Shown: one piece after another, positions 1 to 7,430 of the stretch | Position numbering within the stretch: the first letter of the stretch is position 1 | How the letters are laid out: each line of letters begins with the position of its first letter | Source: Bacillota bacterium | GTDB lineage: Bacteria > Bacillota > Clostridia > Lachnospirales > Anaerotignaceae | Assembly: GCA_023413275.1 (NCBI GenBank) | Contig: JAEZPX010000075.1 | Coordinates: 1 to 11,328 of the forward strand | Direction: 5' to 3' | Length of the DNA stretch: 11,328 nucleotides | Translations under genes and position numbers: made by a program | The notes under the pieces: generated by a model | Database searches by the model: none | The model's input: only the letters and a program-made list of their open reading frames with translations | Told to the model about the DNA's origin: nothing

Positions 1-399
1 AAACAGCTGTGCAACCACTTCTGAATCCGTTTCTGATACAAATACATAGCCTTGTTCCTGTAAGAAGGCCTTTATCTCCATATAGTTCTCAATGATTCCG
101 TTGTGAACGACTGAAATTTTTCCGCTTTGGCTATTGTGGGGATGGCTGTTGCGGTCACTGGGGGCCCCATGGGTAGCCCATCTTGTATGGCCAATTCCCA
201 TATGGGAGGATAATGTATCCTCTTTATCAATTTTTTCCGCCAGATTTGCCAATCTTCCTTTTGCCTTAATGGTATATATACCATCGTGATAAACAGAAAT
301 ACCTGCTGAATCATAACCACGGTATTCCAACTTGGCAAGGCCATTCAAAAGAACGGGTACCGCCTCAGCGTTCCCGATATATCCAACAATTCCACACAT
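1..399 (-). CDS. glmS: Glutamine--fructose-6-phosphate aminotransferase, N-terminal part (truncated by window edge)
   Basis: GlmS makes glucosamine-6-phosphate from fructose-6-phosphate and glutamine, the first committed step toward cell-wall amino sugars. The 133 visible residues are the class II glutamine amidotransferase domain. The protein begins MCGIVGYIG, so Cys2 becomes the N-terminal nucleophile after Met removal. It continues with LEYRGYDSAG, GHTRWATHG, HNGIIENY and SETDSEVV, all standard GlmS glutaminase motifs. The ATG at 397-399 has an AAAGGAG ribosome binding site (411-417) about 11 bases upstream. The sugar isomerase domains lie beyond the left edge, so the gene is cut by the window and is not broken. 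A glmS ribozyme lies just upstream in the same transcript, which supports the assignment and implies feedback control by glucosamine-6-phosphate. Confidence 0.97.
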   Translation of the reverse strand, partial: MCGIVGYIGNAEAVPVLLNGLAKLEYRGYDSAGISVYHDGIYTIKAKGRLANLAEKIDKEDTLSSHMGIGHTRWATHGAPSDRNSHPHNSQSGKISVVHNGIIENYMEIKAFLQEQGYVFVSETDSEVVAQLF

Positions 400-427
400 A
401 ATTTATATTTCTCCTTTATTCTTTTAT

Positions 428-576
428 TCGTCCGTTGCCTTTCCCTTTGTCAGGAGAATTTTCTTCTCCTATTTGTAGAAAGACCTGCGTCCCTGAACGA
501 ATGGGCGAGAAGCATCCGCCGAAAAATTCGATCACTTCTACCTCGTCAACCGCCCTATCTGCGGTTCTGGCGCTTC
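428..576 (-). ncRNA. glmS self-cleaving ribozyme/riboswitch
   Basis: Read on the minus strand, this leader carries the family's conserved blocks in order. AGCGCCAGAAC is at 574-564. GACGAGGT follows after the P2 region. A block containing ATCGA, TTTCGGCGGATG and CTTCTCGCC forms the core. Next come the P3 and P4 region with GACAAAGG, and a final AAGGCAACGGACG. In known members, glucosamine-6-phosphate acts as cofactor for cleavage immediately 5' of the GCGCC, here between about 574 and 573. The cleaved mRNA is then degraded. The ribozyme ends about 28 bases before the glmS start, the usual position. An apparent plus-strand reading frame over this interval is the antisense of the structured RNA. 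Confidence 0.95.
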
Positions 577-663
577 AACTACATAAACCGTCCTTTCCTT
601 CTTTTTCACCGATAGGAAGCCTTGGGTTGCAATTTTTTCGTCAAAAAGCAACACCGTTTTGAT

Positions 664-692
664 AGTATACCATTTTTTTTTGAAAGGGTAAA
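664..692 (-). promoter_or_regulatory. Probable sigma-A promoter for glmS
   Basis: On the minus strand, TATACT (669-664) lies 17 bases downstream of TTTACC (692-687). Transcription would begin near 657 and give about 80 bases of leader before the ribozyme. The -10 box is good and the -35 is weak (4 of 6). Confidence 0.55.
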
Positions 693-800
693 GAGTTTCC
701 CCCTATCATTATTCTATGACCGCATAGAAAAGGATTGCAATAAAAATTTATAAATATGAAAGATTTTTGTTACGTTTCGTTTATAATATTGGATTATACT

Positions 801-1003
801 AGAGTAATGTCACATGATTCTATTGGTTCAGATGTGCATCTTCATATTTTATGAAATGCAAAAAGCACAGTGAATTTCAAAAGGTATCTTCGATTATTTT
901 GATCAGGCAAACTGTAAGATACAATGGAATAGGCTTAAGCATCAATCAAAATTAAGGGATGCTGCCCCATAGTGACGGAAACACGGTATTAGCCTTAAGG
1001 AGG
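801..1003 (+). promoter_or_regulatory. Structured leader upstream of lipoprotein gene (candidate cis-regulatory RNA)
   Basis: The stretch between glmS and the lipoprotein gene holds no open gene but has several inverted repeats. A hairpin pairs GCAT and TTCAT with ATGAA and ATGC (836-859). A 7-bp helix pairs GTATCTT (884-890) with AAGATAC (916-922). GCATC (939-943) pairs with GATGC (958-962), ATGG (924-927) with CCAT (967-970), and AGGCT (931-935) with AGCCT (991-995). The last helix ends two bases before the ribosome binding site AAGGAGG. CTTAAG at 934-939 could also pair with CTTAAG at 994-999, which covers the start of that site. A promoter is not clear: TATAAT at 782-787 and TATACT at 795-800 lack a well-spaced -35. 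The stretch ACTGTAAGATAC recalls part of the cobalamin riboswitch core, but the B12 box is absent. No known class is assigned. Confidence 0.35.
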
Positions 1004-1010
1004 ATTGAAT

Positions 1011-1859
1011 ATGAAGAAATACATATTATATTTTATTACCGCACTATTTCTATTGGGAACAACAGGTTGCACTAAAAACAGCGAACCCGATCCCGCAAAA
1101 CCACAGACACAAGGGGCATTACCTCAGGATATGGCAACAATGGCTGAACCCATTGACGCACTCATGCGAAGCATGCTGGAGAACAACACTGAATATGACG
1201 CTACCAATCCTGAATTTTTTTGGAGCGCCCTTTATTATTTCTTAGGTAACTCCGGTGCTGAGAATAGCCTAGTGACAGTAACTGATGATGGAAGGTTAAA
1301 GGTACCAAAAAAAGTTGCCCAAGAGTATGCCATTGCCCTGTTCGCAACCTATGACGACCTACTGCCTTTGCCTGAATCCCTCTCCAATTCCATTACCTAT
1401 GATAAGGATTGGGATGCTTATTTGCTTTCACAGGGAGACCGTGGTCTTTCGGAAACAACATTATCAGATTATAAAGAAACAGAAAATGGCTATGTCATTA
1501 CGGCAAAGCTAGTCTCCACCATGGAGGATAAAGAGGTTTTGGGCAAATGCCAAGTAACCATGCAAAAAAATGCCTTTGCCGATGGCATTGTTGATCCCAG
1601 ATATTTTTACAGTATTGCAACTATGACCAAAGAAGAGGGATTTGCTCCCCCAACACAAAAAGCATCCGCCGTTTTTAATGGCTTGGTAGATGGTCATACC
1701 GTTGAAGTAACCTTAGAGGATGGAACCATTCAAGCCTTTCAATTTTATGATGAAACTGTATCAGAAAAACTTCATAATATGAAAGAAAAGGATGCCTTTT
1801 CCTTTGTGTATTCAATAGATGAAAAAGCAGGTACTTTGACCATTCTGGAAATAAAATAA
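1011..1859 (+). CDS. Predicted lipoprotein of unknown function
   Basis: The 282-residue product begins MKKYILYFITALFLLGTTGC: two lysines, a hydrophobic stretch and a lipobox-like end. Cys20 would be lipidated, placing the protein on the outer face of the membrane. A low-complexity linker rich in Asp, Pro, Lys and Gln (about 22-38) follows. A middle domain (about 40-215) is one I do not recognise. The C-terminal domain (about 218-282) reads like a small beta domain built around FNGLVDGHTVEVTLEDG, AFQF and FSFVYSIDEKAGTLTILEI. The ATG at 1011 is preferred over an in-frame TTG at 1005, because AAGGAGG (997-1003) is 7 bases from the ATG but only 1 from the TTG. The GNAT gene starts 34 bases downstream on the same strand, so the two are probably co-transcribed. 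No enzymatic function is assigned. Confidence 0.8.
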   Translation: MKKYILYFITALFLLGTTGCTKNSEPDPAKPQTQGALPQDMATMAEPIDALMRSMLENNTEYDATNPEFFWSALYYFLGNSGAENSLVTVTDDGRLKVPKKVAQEYAIALFATYDDLLPLPESLSNSITYDKDWDAYLLSQGDRGLSETTLSDYKETENGYVITAKLVSTMEDKEVLGKCQVTMQKNAFADGIVDPRYFYSIATMTKEEGFAPPTQKASAVFNGLVDGHTVEVTLEDGTIQAFQFYDETVSEKLHNMKEKDAFSFVYSIDEKAGTLTILEIK

Positions 1860-1893
1860 GTATAAGATAAATTGTTGCAGAAAAGGAGAAAAA

Positions 1894-2370
1894 ATGGATT
1901 TATCATTTCGATTTGCAAAAGAAAAAGATGCATGTTTGATTTTGACCTTCATACGAGAATTGGCCAGTTATGAAAAAATGCTGGAGGAAGTCGTAGCGAC
2001 AGAAGAACTTCTCAATGAATGGATTTTCCAGCAAAAAAAAGCAGAAGTGCTATTTGCCATGGTGGACGGAAAGGAAATAGGCTTTGCCCTATTCTTCCAC
2101 AATTTTTCCACCTTTTTAGGGAAAGCGGGAATTTACCTTGAAGATTTATATGTGAAAGAAGAATACAGGGGCAAAGGCTATGGCAAAGAAATTTTAAAGG
2201 AACTGGCTAGGATCGCTGTGGAACGCAAATGTGGCCGCTTAGAATGGTGGTGCCTGGATTGGAATCAGCCCAGCATAGAATTCTATTTATCTTTGGGTGC
2301 AGAACCCATGAAAGATTGGACAGTGTACCGCCTTGCTGGGGAAACCCTGAAAAGTTTGGCAATGGAATAA
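1894..2370 (+). CDS. GNAT family N-acetyltransferase (diamine/spermidine acetyltransferase-like)
   Basis: This 158-residue protein is a single GNAT domain, which transfers acetyl from acetyl-CoA to an amine. The central strand GIYLEDLYV (about 79-87) leads into the acetyl-CoA pyrophosphate loop YRGKGYG (91-97). The C-terminal part has RLEWWCLDWNQPSIEFYLSLGA (about 115-136), with the WN and Tyr131 typical of the spermidine/spermine (SSAT-like) subgroup. The substrate could be a polyamine, thialysine or another small amine and cannot be set from sequence alone. The length is normal. The start is supported by AAGGAG at 1883-1888, 5 bases before the ATG. It follows the lipoprotein gene by 34 bases and is followed by a strong hairpin terminator, so it is probably the last gene of a two-gene unit. 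Confidence 0.9.
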   Translation: MDLSFRFAKEKDACLILTFIRELASYEKMLEEVVATEELLNEWIFQQKKAEVLFAMVDGKEIGFALFFHNFSTFLGKAGIYLEDLYVKEEYRGKGYGKEILKELARIAVERKCGRLEWWCLDWNQPSIEFYLSLGAEPMKDWTVYRLAGETLKSLAME

Positions 2371-2390
2371 ATTCCGCCTTCCTTACATCA

Positions 2391-2437
2391 GATACAAAAA
2401 GCGCATGGATAAGTTAATTATCTCATGCGCTTTATTT
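2391..2437. terminator. Bidirectional intrinsic terminator between convergent genes
   Basis: AAAGCGCATG (2398-2407) pairs perfectly with CATGCGCTTT (2424-2433). An inner ATAA/TTAT helix extends the stem. It is flanked by A-rich sequence on the left and T-rich sequence on the right, so it can end transcription from the plus-strand GNAT gene and from the minus-strand FAD dehydrogenase gene. Confidence 0.88.
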
Positions 2438-2475
2438 TATCTAATGATACTCTTAAACATACTTTATTATTTAAT

Positions 2476-4053
2476 TCACACTAGATTTTTAGAAAATATC
2501 CTCTCAGCGGCTAAAATGCCATCCACAGCGGCAGAAACAATTCCTCCTGCATAACCGGCACCCTCTCCCGTGGGATAAAGTCCCTTTGCCCAAGGGCTTG
2601 TACCGTCTTCCCCACGCAAAATCCGAATAGGAGAGGAGCTTCTGCTCTCCACAGCTGTCAATACAGCATCTTCCCGGTCAAATCCCTTTAATCGTTTTCC
2701 CATTTCAGGAATCGCTTCTTTCATGGCTTCCGTCATAAAATCAGGAAGGATTTCTGCTAAATTGCATTCCTTTGTATTTGGACGATAGCTTGGGACAATC
2801 ATAGAGCTCTCCTTCGATGTACCAAGAAATGCCCCTATCCGTTGTATGGGGGCGGTATAATTTCCTCCACCCAAAGCAAAGGCCTTTTCCTCCAACTCTC
2901 TTTGAAAATACATCCCTGCTAAGGGGTGGTCAGAGCCAAAGTCCTTAGGGAATACCTGAACCAAAAGGGCCGAATTGGCATTTTCTCCATCTCTGGCATG
3001 TTCACTCATGCCGTTAACCGCCAATCTTCCTTCTTCGCTGGCTGCCGCCACCACATAGCCACCGGGACACATACAAAAGGTATACACACCTCTGCCTTTT
3101 TTTGTGGTATAAGTCAAACGGTAGTCAGACGGAGGTAATTCTTTGTCCCCTTCCCCATACTGGGCAATATCTATCATCCTTTGGGGATGCTCAATTCTTA
3201 CACCCATTGCAAAAGGTTTCTGCTCTAACATGGCACCCTTTTGATATAACATTTCAAAGGTATCCCTTGCACTATGACCAATGGCCAAAACCACATCGTT
3301 GGTCTCAATGGTTTCACCATCTGATAGTACAACCCCCGCAACTTGTCCCCCTTCCACCAAAATATCCGAAACCTTGGCAAAAAAACGAACCTCTCCCCCA
3401 AGGGATAAAATCTTCTCTCGAATCTTCTGTACAACCCCTTGCAATAAATCAGTTCCAATATGGGGCTTTGCATCATATAAAATATCCTCTGGTGCACCTG
3501 CCGCCACAAATTCCTCTAAAACCTTTCGGCAACGTGGGTCTTTTATACGAGTGGTCAGCTTCCCATCGGAGAAAGTACCTGCGCCCCCTTCACCAAACTG
3601 CACGTTATTCTCAGGGTTAAGCCTTCCTTTTTCCCAAAAAAGAGAAATGGCGTTTTTACGGCTTTCCACATCTCCCCCACGTTCTAAGACAATAGGCTTC
3701 AAACCCATTTCTGCCAAAAGCAGGGCAGAAAACATCCCTCCGGGGCCAAAACCAACCACCACAGGACGATTTTTGCATTCAGCCTTCCCCTGGGGAAAAG
3801 AATATGACAAATCAGGGGTTACCGATATATTTTTCCCTGTTGCTTTGGAAAGCACCTTCTTTTCATTGGAAACCTCAACATCAATAACGAGAACATAATG
3901 AATTTGATCCTTTTTTCTGGCATCTAAAGAACGGCGGAAAATCTTTGTCTTTATCACGCCTTCAGCAGGAATACCCAAAGCTCTTGCTGCTCTTTTTTTC
4001 AGCTGTTCTTCAGTCCCATTCACAGGCAGTTTTAAATCAGTAATTCTTATCAT
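2476..4053 (-). CDS. FAD-dependent dehydrogenase, COG2509-type (NAD(FAD)-utilizing)
   Basis: The 525-residue flavoprotein has an N-terminal region (about 1-90) beginning MIRITDLKLPVNG, as this family usually does. An FAD-binding Rossmann motif, VVVGFGPGGM (Gly101, Gly103, Gly106), follows, with the acidic LERGG about 20 residues later. Further family motifs are NVQFGEGGAGTFSDGKLTTR (about 150-169) and, near the C-terminus, GLYPTGEGAGYAGGIVSAAVDG. The physiological substrate of these proteins is not established. The start at 4053 is chosen over an upstream in-frame ATG at 4074 because the protein then begins at the family's usual N-terminus and has AGGAAG just before it. It overlaps the end of truA by 17 bases and is the last gene of the ppaC-truA unit, followed by the bidirectional hairpin. 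Confidence 0.9.
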   Translation of the reverse strand: MIRITDLKLPVNGTEEQLKKRAARALGIPAEGVIKTKIFRRSLDARKKDQIHYVLVIDVEVSNEKKVLSKATGKNISVTPDLSYSFPQGKAECKNRPVVVGFGPGGMFSALLLAEMGLKPIVLERGGDVESRKNAISLFWEKGRLNPENNVQFGEGGAGTFSDGKLTTRIKDPRCRKVLEEFVAAGAPEDILYDAKPHIGTDLLQGVVQKIREKILSLGGEVRFFAKVSDILVEGGQVAGVVLSDGETIETNDVVLAIGHSARDTFEMLYQKGAMLEQKPFAMGVRIEHPQRMIDIAQYGEGDKELPPSDYRLTYTTKKGRGVYTFCMCPGGYVVAAASEEGRLAVNGMSEHARDGENANSALLVQVFPKDFGSDHPLAGMYFQRELEEKAFALGGGNYTAPIQRIGAFLGTSKESSMIVPSYRPNTKECNLAEILPDFMTEAMKEAIPEMGKRLKGFDREDAVLTAVESRSSSPIRILRGEDGTSPWAKGLYPTGEGAGYAGGIVSAAVDGILAAERIFSKNLV

Positions 4054-4810
4054 ATTCTTCCTGCCTCTCTCCATAATAAACTTCCTTTAAAGCCAACCCC
4101 TTGGCTGGGGCAGTAAATCCGGCTTTTTCTCTATCCAAGGCCGCAAAAATAGCGGGGATTTCTTGGGGCTGTCGTTTGCCCTCTCCCACCTCAATCAGTG
4201 TACCTGTCAATATTCTAATCATTTGATATAAAAATCCATTTCCATGATAGGAGATGGTTATTTTATTCTCTGTGCAATGAAAATCAATCTTATATATTTT
4301 CCGCACTGTGGATTTTTTCATACGCTTATTGGCACAGAAGCTTTTGAAATCATGTTCTCCAAGAAACAATTTGGCAGCCACCTGCATTTTATCCACATCC
4401 AAAGGCTTTTCACACCAAAAAACATACTTTCTTTCAAAAACTGGTGGCTTTTTACTATTCCAAATGGCATATTCATAGGTTTTTGCCTTGGCACTCAAGC
4501 GACTGTGAAACCTTGGAGGCACCTCCTCCAAAGAATGAACGCCAATATCCTCAGGAAGTCTTTCATTAATGGCATCCATGAGTCTCTCCTCTGAGTCATC
4601 CCATTCCATATGAAAATTGGCAACCTGCCCGTACGCATGGGTTCCCGCATCCGTTCTACCAGAGCCAAAAACCTCAGTAGGGCACCCCGCCAAAGCGGAT
4701 ATGATGCCCTCCAATTTTTCCTGAATGGTGTTGTCTGTGTTTCCTTGTTTCTGCCAGCCGTTATATCGCCCGCCATCATAGGCAAGTATCATCTTATAAT
4801 TTTTCATCAT
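4037..4810 (-). CDS. truA: tRNA pseudouridine synthase A
   Basis: TruA converts uridines 38-40 in the anticodon stem-loop of many tRNAs to pseudouridine. The 257-residue length is normal. The N-terminus MILAYDGGRYNGWQKQ is the family's opening strand. FGSGRTDAGTHAYGQVANF carries the catalytic aspartate (Asp54) in the RTDAG motif. The second half contains RKIYKIDFHCTENKITISYHGNGFLYQMIRILTGTLIEVGEG, the typical C-terminal domain signature, and ends near GFTAPAKGLALKEVYY. Two adjacent ATGs (4808-4810 and 4805-4807) are possible starts. Both overlap the stop of the upstream pyrophosphatase gene (TGA at 4807-4809), so translation is probably coupled. The downstream FAD dehydrogenase gene begins before truA ends. 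Confidence 0.96.
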   Translation of the reverse strand: MMKNYKMILAYDGGRYNGWQKQGNTDNTIQEKLEGIISALAGCPTEVFGSGRTDAGTHAYGQVANFHMEWDDSEERLMDAINERLPEDIGVHSLEEVPPRFHSRLSAKAKTYEYAIWNSKKPPVFERKYVFWCEKPLDVDKMQVAAKLFLGEHDFKSFCANKRMKKSTVRKIYKIDFHCTENKITISYHGNGFLYQMIRILTGTLIEVGEGKRQPQEIPAIFAALDREKAGFTAPAKGLALKEVYYGERQEEYDKNY

Positions 4811-6450
4811 AGCACTTGTTGAATCCCATTTAATATTTTAGGTACAAACTGCTTTTTTCTCGAAACCATGCCGGGAAGGTAAATCCAATTTTCTTCTGCT
4901 GTTCCACAAAAAGCTGCATCCACAATGTCCTTTGCCTTGTCTCCAACAAAAACCAACTCCGAAGATTCTGTTAATATATTGGTTAAAAGGAAAAACAAAA
5001 CATCACAACTACCCTTAATAGACTCCATATAAAGGGCAATTTTTGTGCGAAGCTGGCTCAACTCCTCCTGATCCAGTGAAGAAATCTGGCCCACCCCAAA
5101 AGTTAAGCCACTACCACTAAATTTCTTAAAATCTTGATAAAAAATTTCCTGAGGTGCCTTATCTCCCAAAGAACTACCTGCCCGAAACATCTTTTCTGCA
5201 TATTCTTGAATCTCGATTCCTGCAATTTTTGCTACAGCCTCAGCAGCCTCTCTATCCTTCTGTGTGCAAGTGGGAGAGCGGAACATCAGCGTATCTGATA
5301 ATATGGCAGAGCATAATAACCCTGCAACTTTCGGCTCGATTTCCACCCCGTTTTCCCGATACATTCCATAAATAATGGTTGCAGTACATCCAACGGGTTG
5401 GTTGCGGAAATAAACCGGCATAGCAGTTTCCAAGCTTCCCAAACGATGATGGTCGATAATTTCAATAATTTCCGCTTCGTCAATTCCATCTACCGCCTGA
5501 GTCTTTTCATTGTGGTCAACCAAAATAATTTTTTTCTTCTCCATATCCAATAGAGAACGGCGAGAAAGCATTCCACAATAATTTCCGTCCTGATCTAAAA
5601 CAGGAAAATCTCTGTGTCTGATTTTAGATAAAACAGACTTTATATCAGAAATAAAATCATCCTTATGGAAGGCAATCAAACCTTCTTTTCGCATAAAATA
5701 ACCAACGGGAGTGCTTTGGCTCATTAGTCTTGCAGTCATATAGGTATCATGGGGTGTACTGATAATTTTACAGTTGTTCTCAACTGCCAGTTTTTGAATT
5801 GTCTTAGAAACAGGAGCACCCATACAAACAACAATACAGCCTGCCTTCATTTCAATACAGCAAAGCTGACTTTCAAAACGATTCCCGGTGATAACAATAT
5901 CCCCTTCTTCAATATAGGATTCCAATAAATCAGGATTCGCCGCACCAATTAATATTTTCCCCTTCGTAACCGTATCATCTTCATCCCCGATAATCATTTT
6001 ACCATCGATGGTATCCAGAATGTTTGTATACTTGGTGTGAGACATAGCCAAAATATGAGTTTCATAAACATCCATATTGGCTGTGGCGATATCCTTAACG
6101 GAGATTATCCCTTCAAGCTTTCCATCCTGCACCACTGGCATAGTGGCATCTCCTAAGTCACGCATAGTGTTCCATGCTTTTTTTAAGGAAAGCCCTTTGC
6201 TAATGGAAGGGGTTGATTTAATGGTAATATCTCTTACCTGTGTGCCAACGTGACCCAGAAAACCGGGATCCGCTACATCAAAATACTCAAGAACAAATTT
6301 TGTTTCATTATTGATTTCCCCTGCTCTTCTTGCCGCAAAATTTCCTTCCTTTAACCTGTTTTTTAACTCTGCATAAGCAATCGCAGAACAAATAGAATCC
6401 GTATCAGGGTTCTTATGTCCAATAATATAAACAGTTCTTTCTTTATGCAT
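4807..6450 (-). CDS. ppaC: Manganese-dependent inorganic pyrophosphatase (family II) with CBS and DRTGG regulatory domains
   Basis: This cytoplasmic enzyme hydrolyses pyrophosphate to two phosphates. The 547 residues follow the known CBS-PPase layout. The DHH domain starts with IIGHKNPDTDS (His12, Asp16, Asp18 as metal ligands). A first CBS domain (about 71-131), a DRTGG domain (about 145-245) and a second CBS domain (about 246-306) follow. The rest of the catalytic core has LVDHNE (Asp312, His313), IDHH (333-335) and SDT (about 385-387). The C-terminal DHHA2 domain carries the substrate-binding SRKKQ (530-534). In this family adenine nucleotides bind the CBS pair and adjust activity. The ATG at 6450 is chosen because AGGAGG (6465-6460) precedes it by 9 bases. 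An in-frame extension to 6537 adds residues unlike the family. It heads the operon with truA, with overlapping stop and start codons. Confidence 0.94.
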   Translation of the reverse strand: MHKERTVYIIGHKNPDTDSICSAIAYAELKNRLKEGNFAARRAGEINNETKFVLEYFDVADPGFLGHVGTQVRDITIKSTPSISKGLSLKKAWNTMRDLGDATMPVVQDGKLEGIISVKDIATANMDVYETHILAMSHTKYTNILDTIDGKMIIGDEDDTVTKGKILIGAANPDLLESYIEEGDIVITGNRFESQLCCIEMKAGCIVVCMGAPVSKTIQKLAVENNCKIISTPHDTYMTARLMSQSTPVGYFMRKEGLIAFHKDDFISDIKSVLSKIRHRDFPVLDQDGNYCGMLSRRSLLDMEKKKIILVDHNEKTQAVDGIDEAEIIEIIDHHRLGSLETAMPVYFRNQPVGCTATIIYGMYRENGVEIEPKVAGLLCSAILSDTLMFRSPTCTQKDREAAEAVAKIAGIEIQEYAEKMFRAGSSLGDKAPQEIFYQDFKKFSGSGLTFGVGQISSLDQEELSQLRTKIALYMESIKGSCDVLFFLLTNILTESSELVFVGDKAKDIVDAAFCGTAEENWIYLPGMVSRKKQFVPKILNGIQQVL

Positions 6451-6459
6451 GTATTTTAA

Positions 6460-6465
6460 CCTCCT
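6460..6465 (-). promoter_or_regulatory. Ribosome binding site fixing the ppaC start
   Basis: AGGAGG on the minus strand lies 9 bases before the ATG at 6450 and rules out the upstream in-frame ATG at 6537. The spacer upstream (6466-6650) holds no other gene. I could not find a well-spaced sigma-A promoter in it: TATAAC near 6610-6615 lacks a convincing -35. Confidence 0.7.
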
Positions 6466-6650
6466 AATGAGCCCTCTAACAAAACAATGATAGCCTCTTC
6501 CATAAATGGCATTAAGAATATCCTCATGCCATATCATTGCCGTAAAAACTTCTTTACCTTTTCATAGATACTATCTACAACTTCTCAATCTTTATCACAG
6601 GTTAATGTTATAATCTTATCCTTGCCCGCCAAAGAAACCAAAAAACAAGT

Positions 6651-6720
6651 AAAAAAATGACGGTAAAAGGCTTTTTGGCTATTGATGAATTCAGTATAGC
6701 CGTAAAACCTTGTACCGTCA
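6651..6720 (-). terminator. Long-hairpin intrinsic terminator after sdpI
   Basis: Two 25-base arms, 6658-6682 and 6696-6720, are complementary at 21 positions. The outer 8 bp (TGACGGTA/TACCGTCA) and the GGCTAT/ATAGCC pair next to the loop are perfect, and the loop is 13 bases. On the minus strand the hairpin is followed at once by seven T residues (6657-6651). This fits a Rho-independent terminator for the sdpR-sdpI unit about 93 bases upstream. The stem is longer than a usual terminator. Confidence 0.75.
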
Positions 6721-6812
6721 ACATGTTTTGTTTGCATGCTCCCTATTTTGTGCAACCCTCAATAACACCTTTATATTTGTTATTTTTCTAACACTTTTGC
6801 CTCATCCTTATA

Positions 6813-7430
6813 TCACACGTATGACATGATCGTTGGGTATAAAACAATGGCGCACATAACCAAACCAACTACATAAGGTATTGCAACGATAGGTACAATA
6901 AACCCACACAATGTCATGAGCAATCCACCGAAAAAGAATACTTTCCCACCTAATCTTTGTGTCTTATTCCATACCATTTCACTGCTCAGTGCCCAAGGTG
7001 TCCTAACACCGGTAAAAAAGTTTGATTTCACTTTTGGCAACATGTTACCAAGAAAAACGAACAGCAGTCCAACTCCACCACTGACAACTCTAGGTATAGA
7101 GATTCTTCCGGGATACAGGCTTTCCGAAAGTGAGATTGCCATGATGGCAGCCATAAAAATCACAATCATGAGAATAATATTTTCATAGGCTAAAAAGAAC
7201 TTTTCATAATTTTTCTTTCTTGGGTCAATTTTTGGCACAAGAGGCATAAGAATTCCCATTACCAAACATAATCCCGCAATAATATATAATTGCCACTTGT
7301 CATCATAACGTACTCCACCCATTGCATCCCATTGCATGGGCACCAATGCAGGAAGCTTTTGGTAAACCAAGCTTACCATTATAATAGGCAGTACGGAAAA
7401 AAAATAGATTGCTATTCTTTTTTTACTCAT
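6813..7430 (-). CDS. sdpI: SdpI family membrane protein (putative immunity protein)
   Basis: In Bacillus subtilis, SdpI protects cells from the SdpC killing factor and also relays the toxin signal to SdpR. This 205-residue protein has about six hydrophobic segments (about 5-23, 46-65, 83-101, 113-131, and two between 163 and 203). After the first segment, LPALVPMQWDAMGG with the following DKW matches the DUF1648 domain. Further on, NFFTGVRTPWALSSEMVWNKTQRLGG is the SdpI-family signature. The start at 7430 follows AGGAGGGG (7444-7437) by 6 bases. An upstream in-frame ATG at 7448 would sit upstream of that site. The start overlaps the end of the sdpR gene by 8 bases. No SdpA, SdpB or SdpC homologue lies in the window, so the toxin it might counter is unknown; many SdpI homologues exist without one. 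Confidence 0.9.
   Translation of the reverse strand: MSKKRIAIYFFSVLPIIMVSLVYQKLPALVPMQWDAMGGVRYDDKWQLYIIAGLCLVMGILMPLVPKIDPRKKNYEKFFLAYENIILMIVIFMAAIMAISLSESLYPGRISIPRVVSGGVGLLFVFLGNMLPKVKSNFFTGVRTPWALSSEMVWNKTQRLGGKVFFFGGLLMTLCGFIVPIVAIPYVVGLVMCAIVLYPTIMSYV

Noticed and set aside
435..662. Open frame of 75 codons on the plus strand
   Set aside because: It is antisense to the glmS ribozyme and leader, with no ribosome binding site. The RNA structure explains the sequence.
801..1003. Cobalamin (B12) riboswitch
   Set aside because: A short stretch resembles the core, but the conserved B12 box and the usual GCCACTG element are absent, so the class is not assigned.
3281..3898. Long plus-strand open frame of 205 codons, plus another at 3102-3620
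   Set aside because: Both lie wholly inside the FAD dehydrogenase gene on the other strand. They are shadows rich in Pro, Ser and Thr, and have no ribosome binding site.
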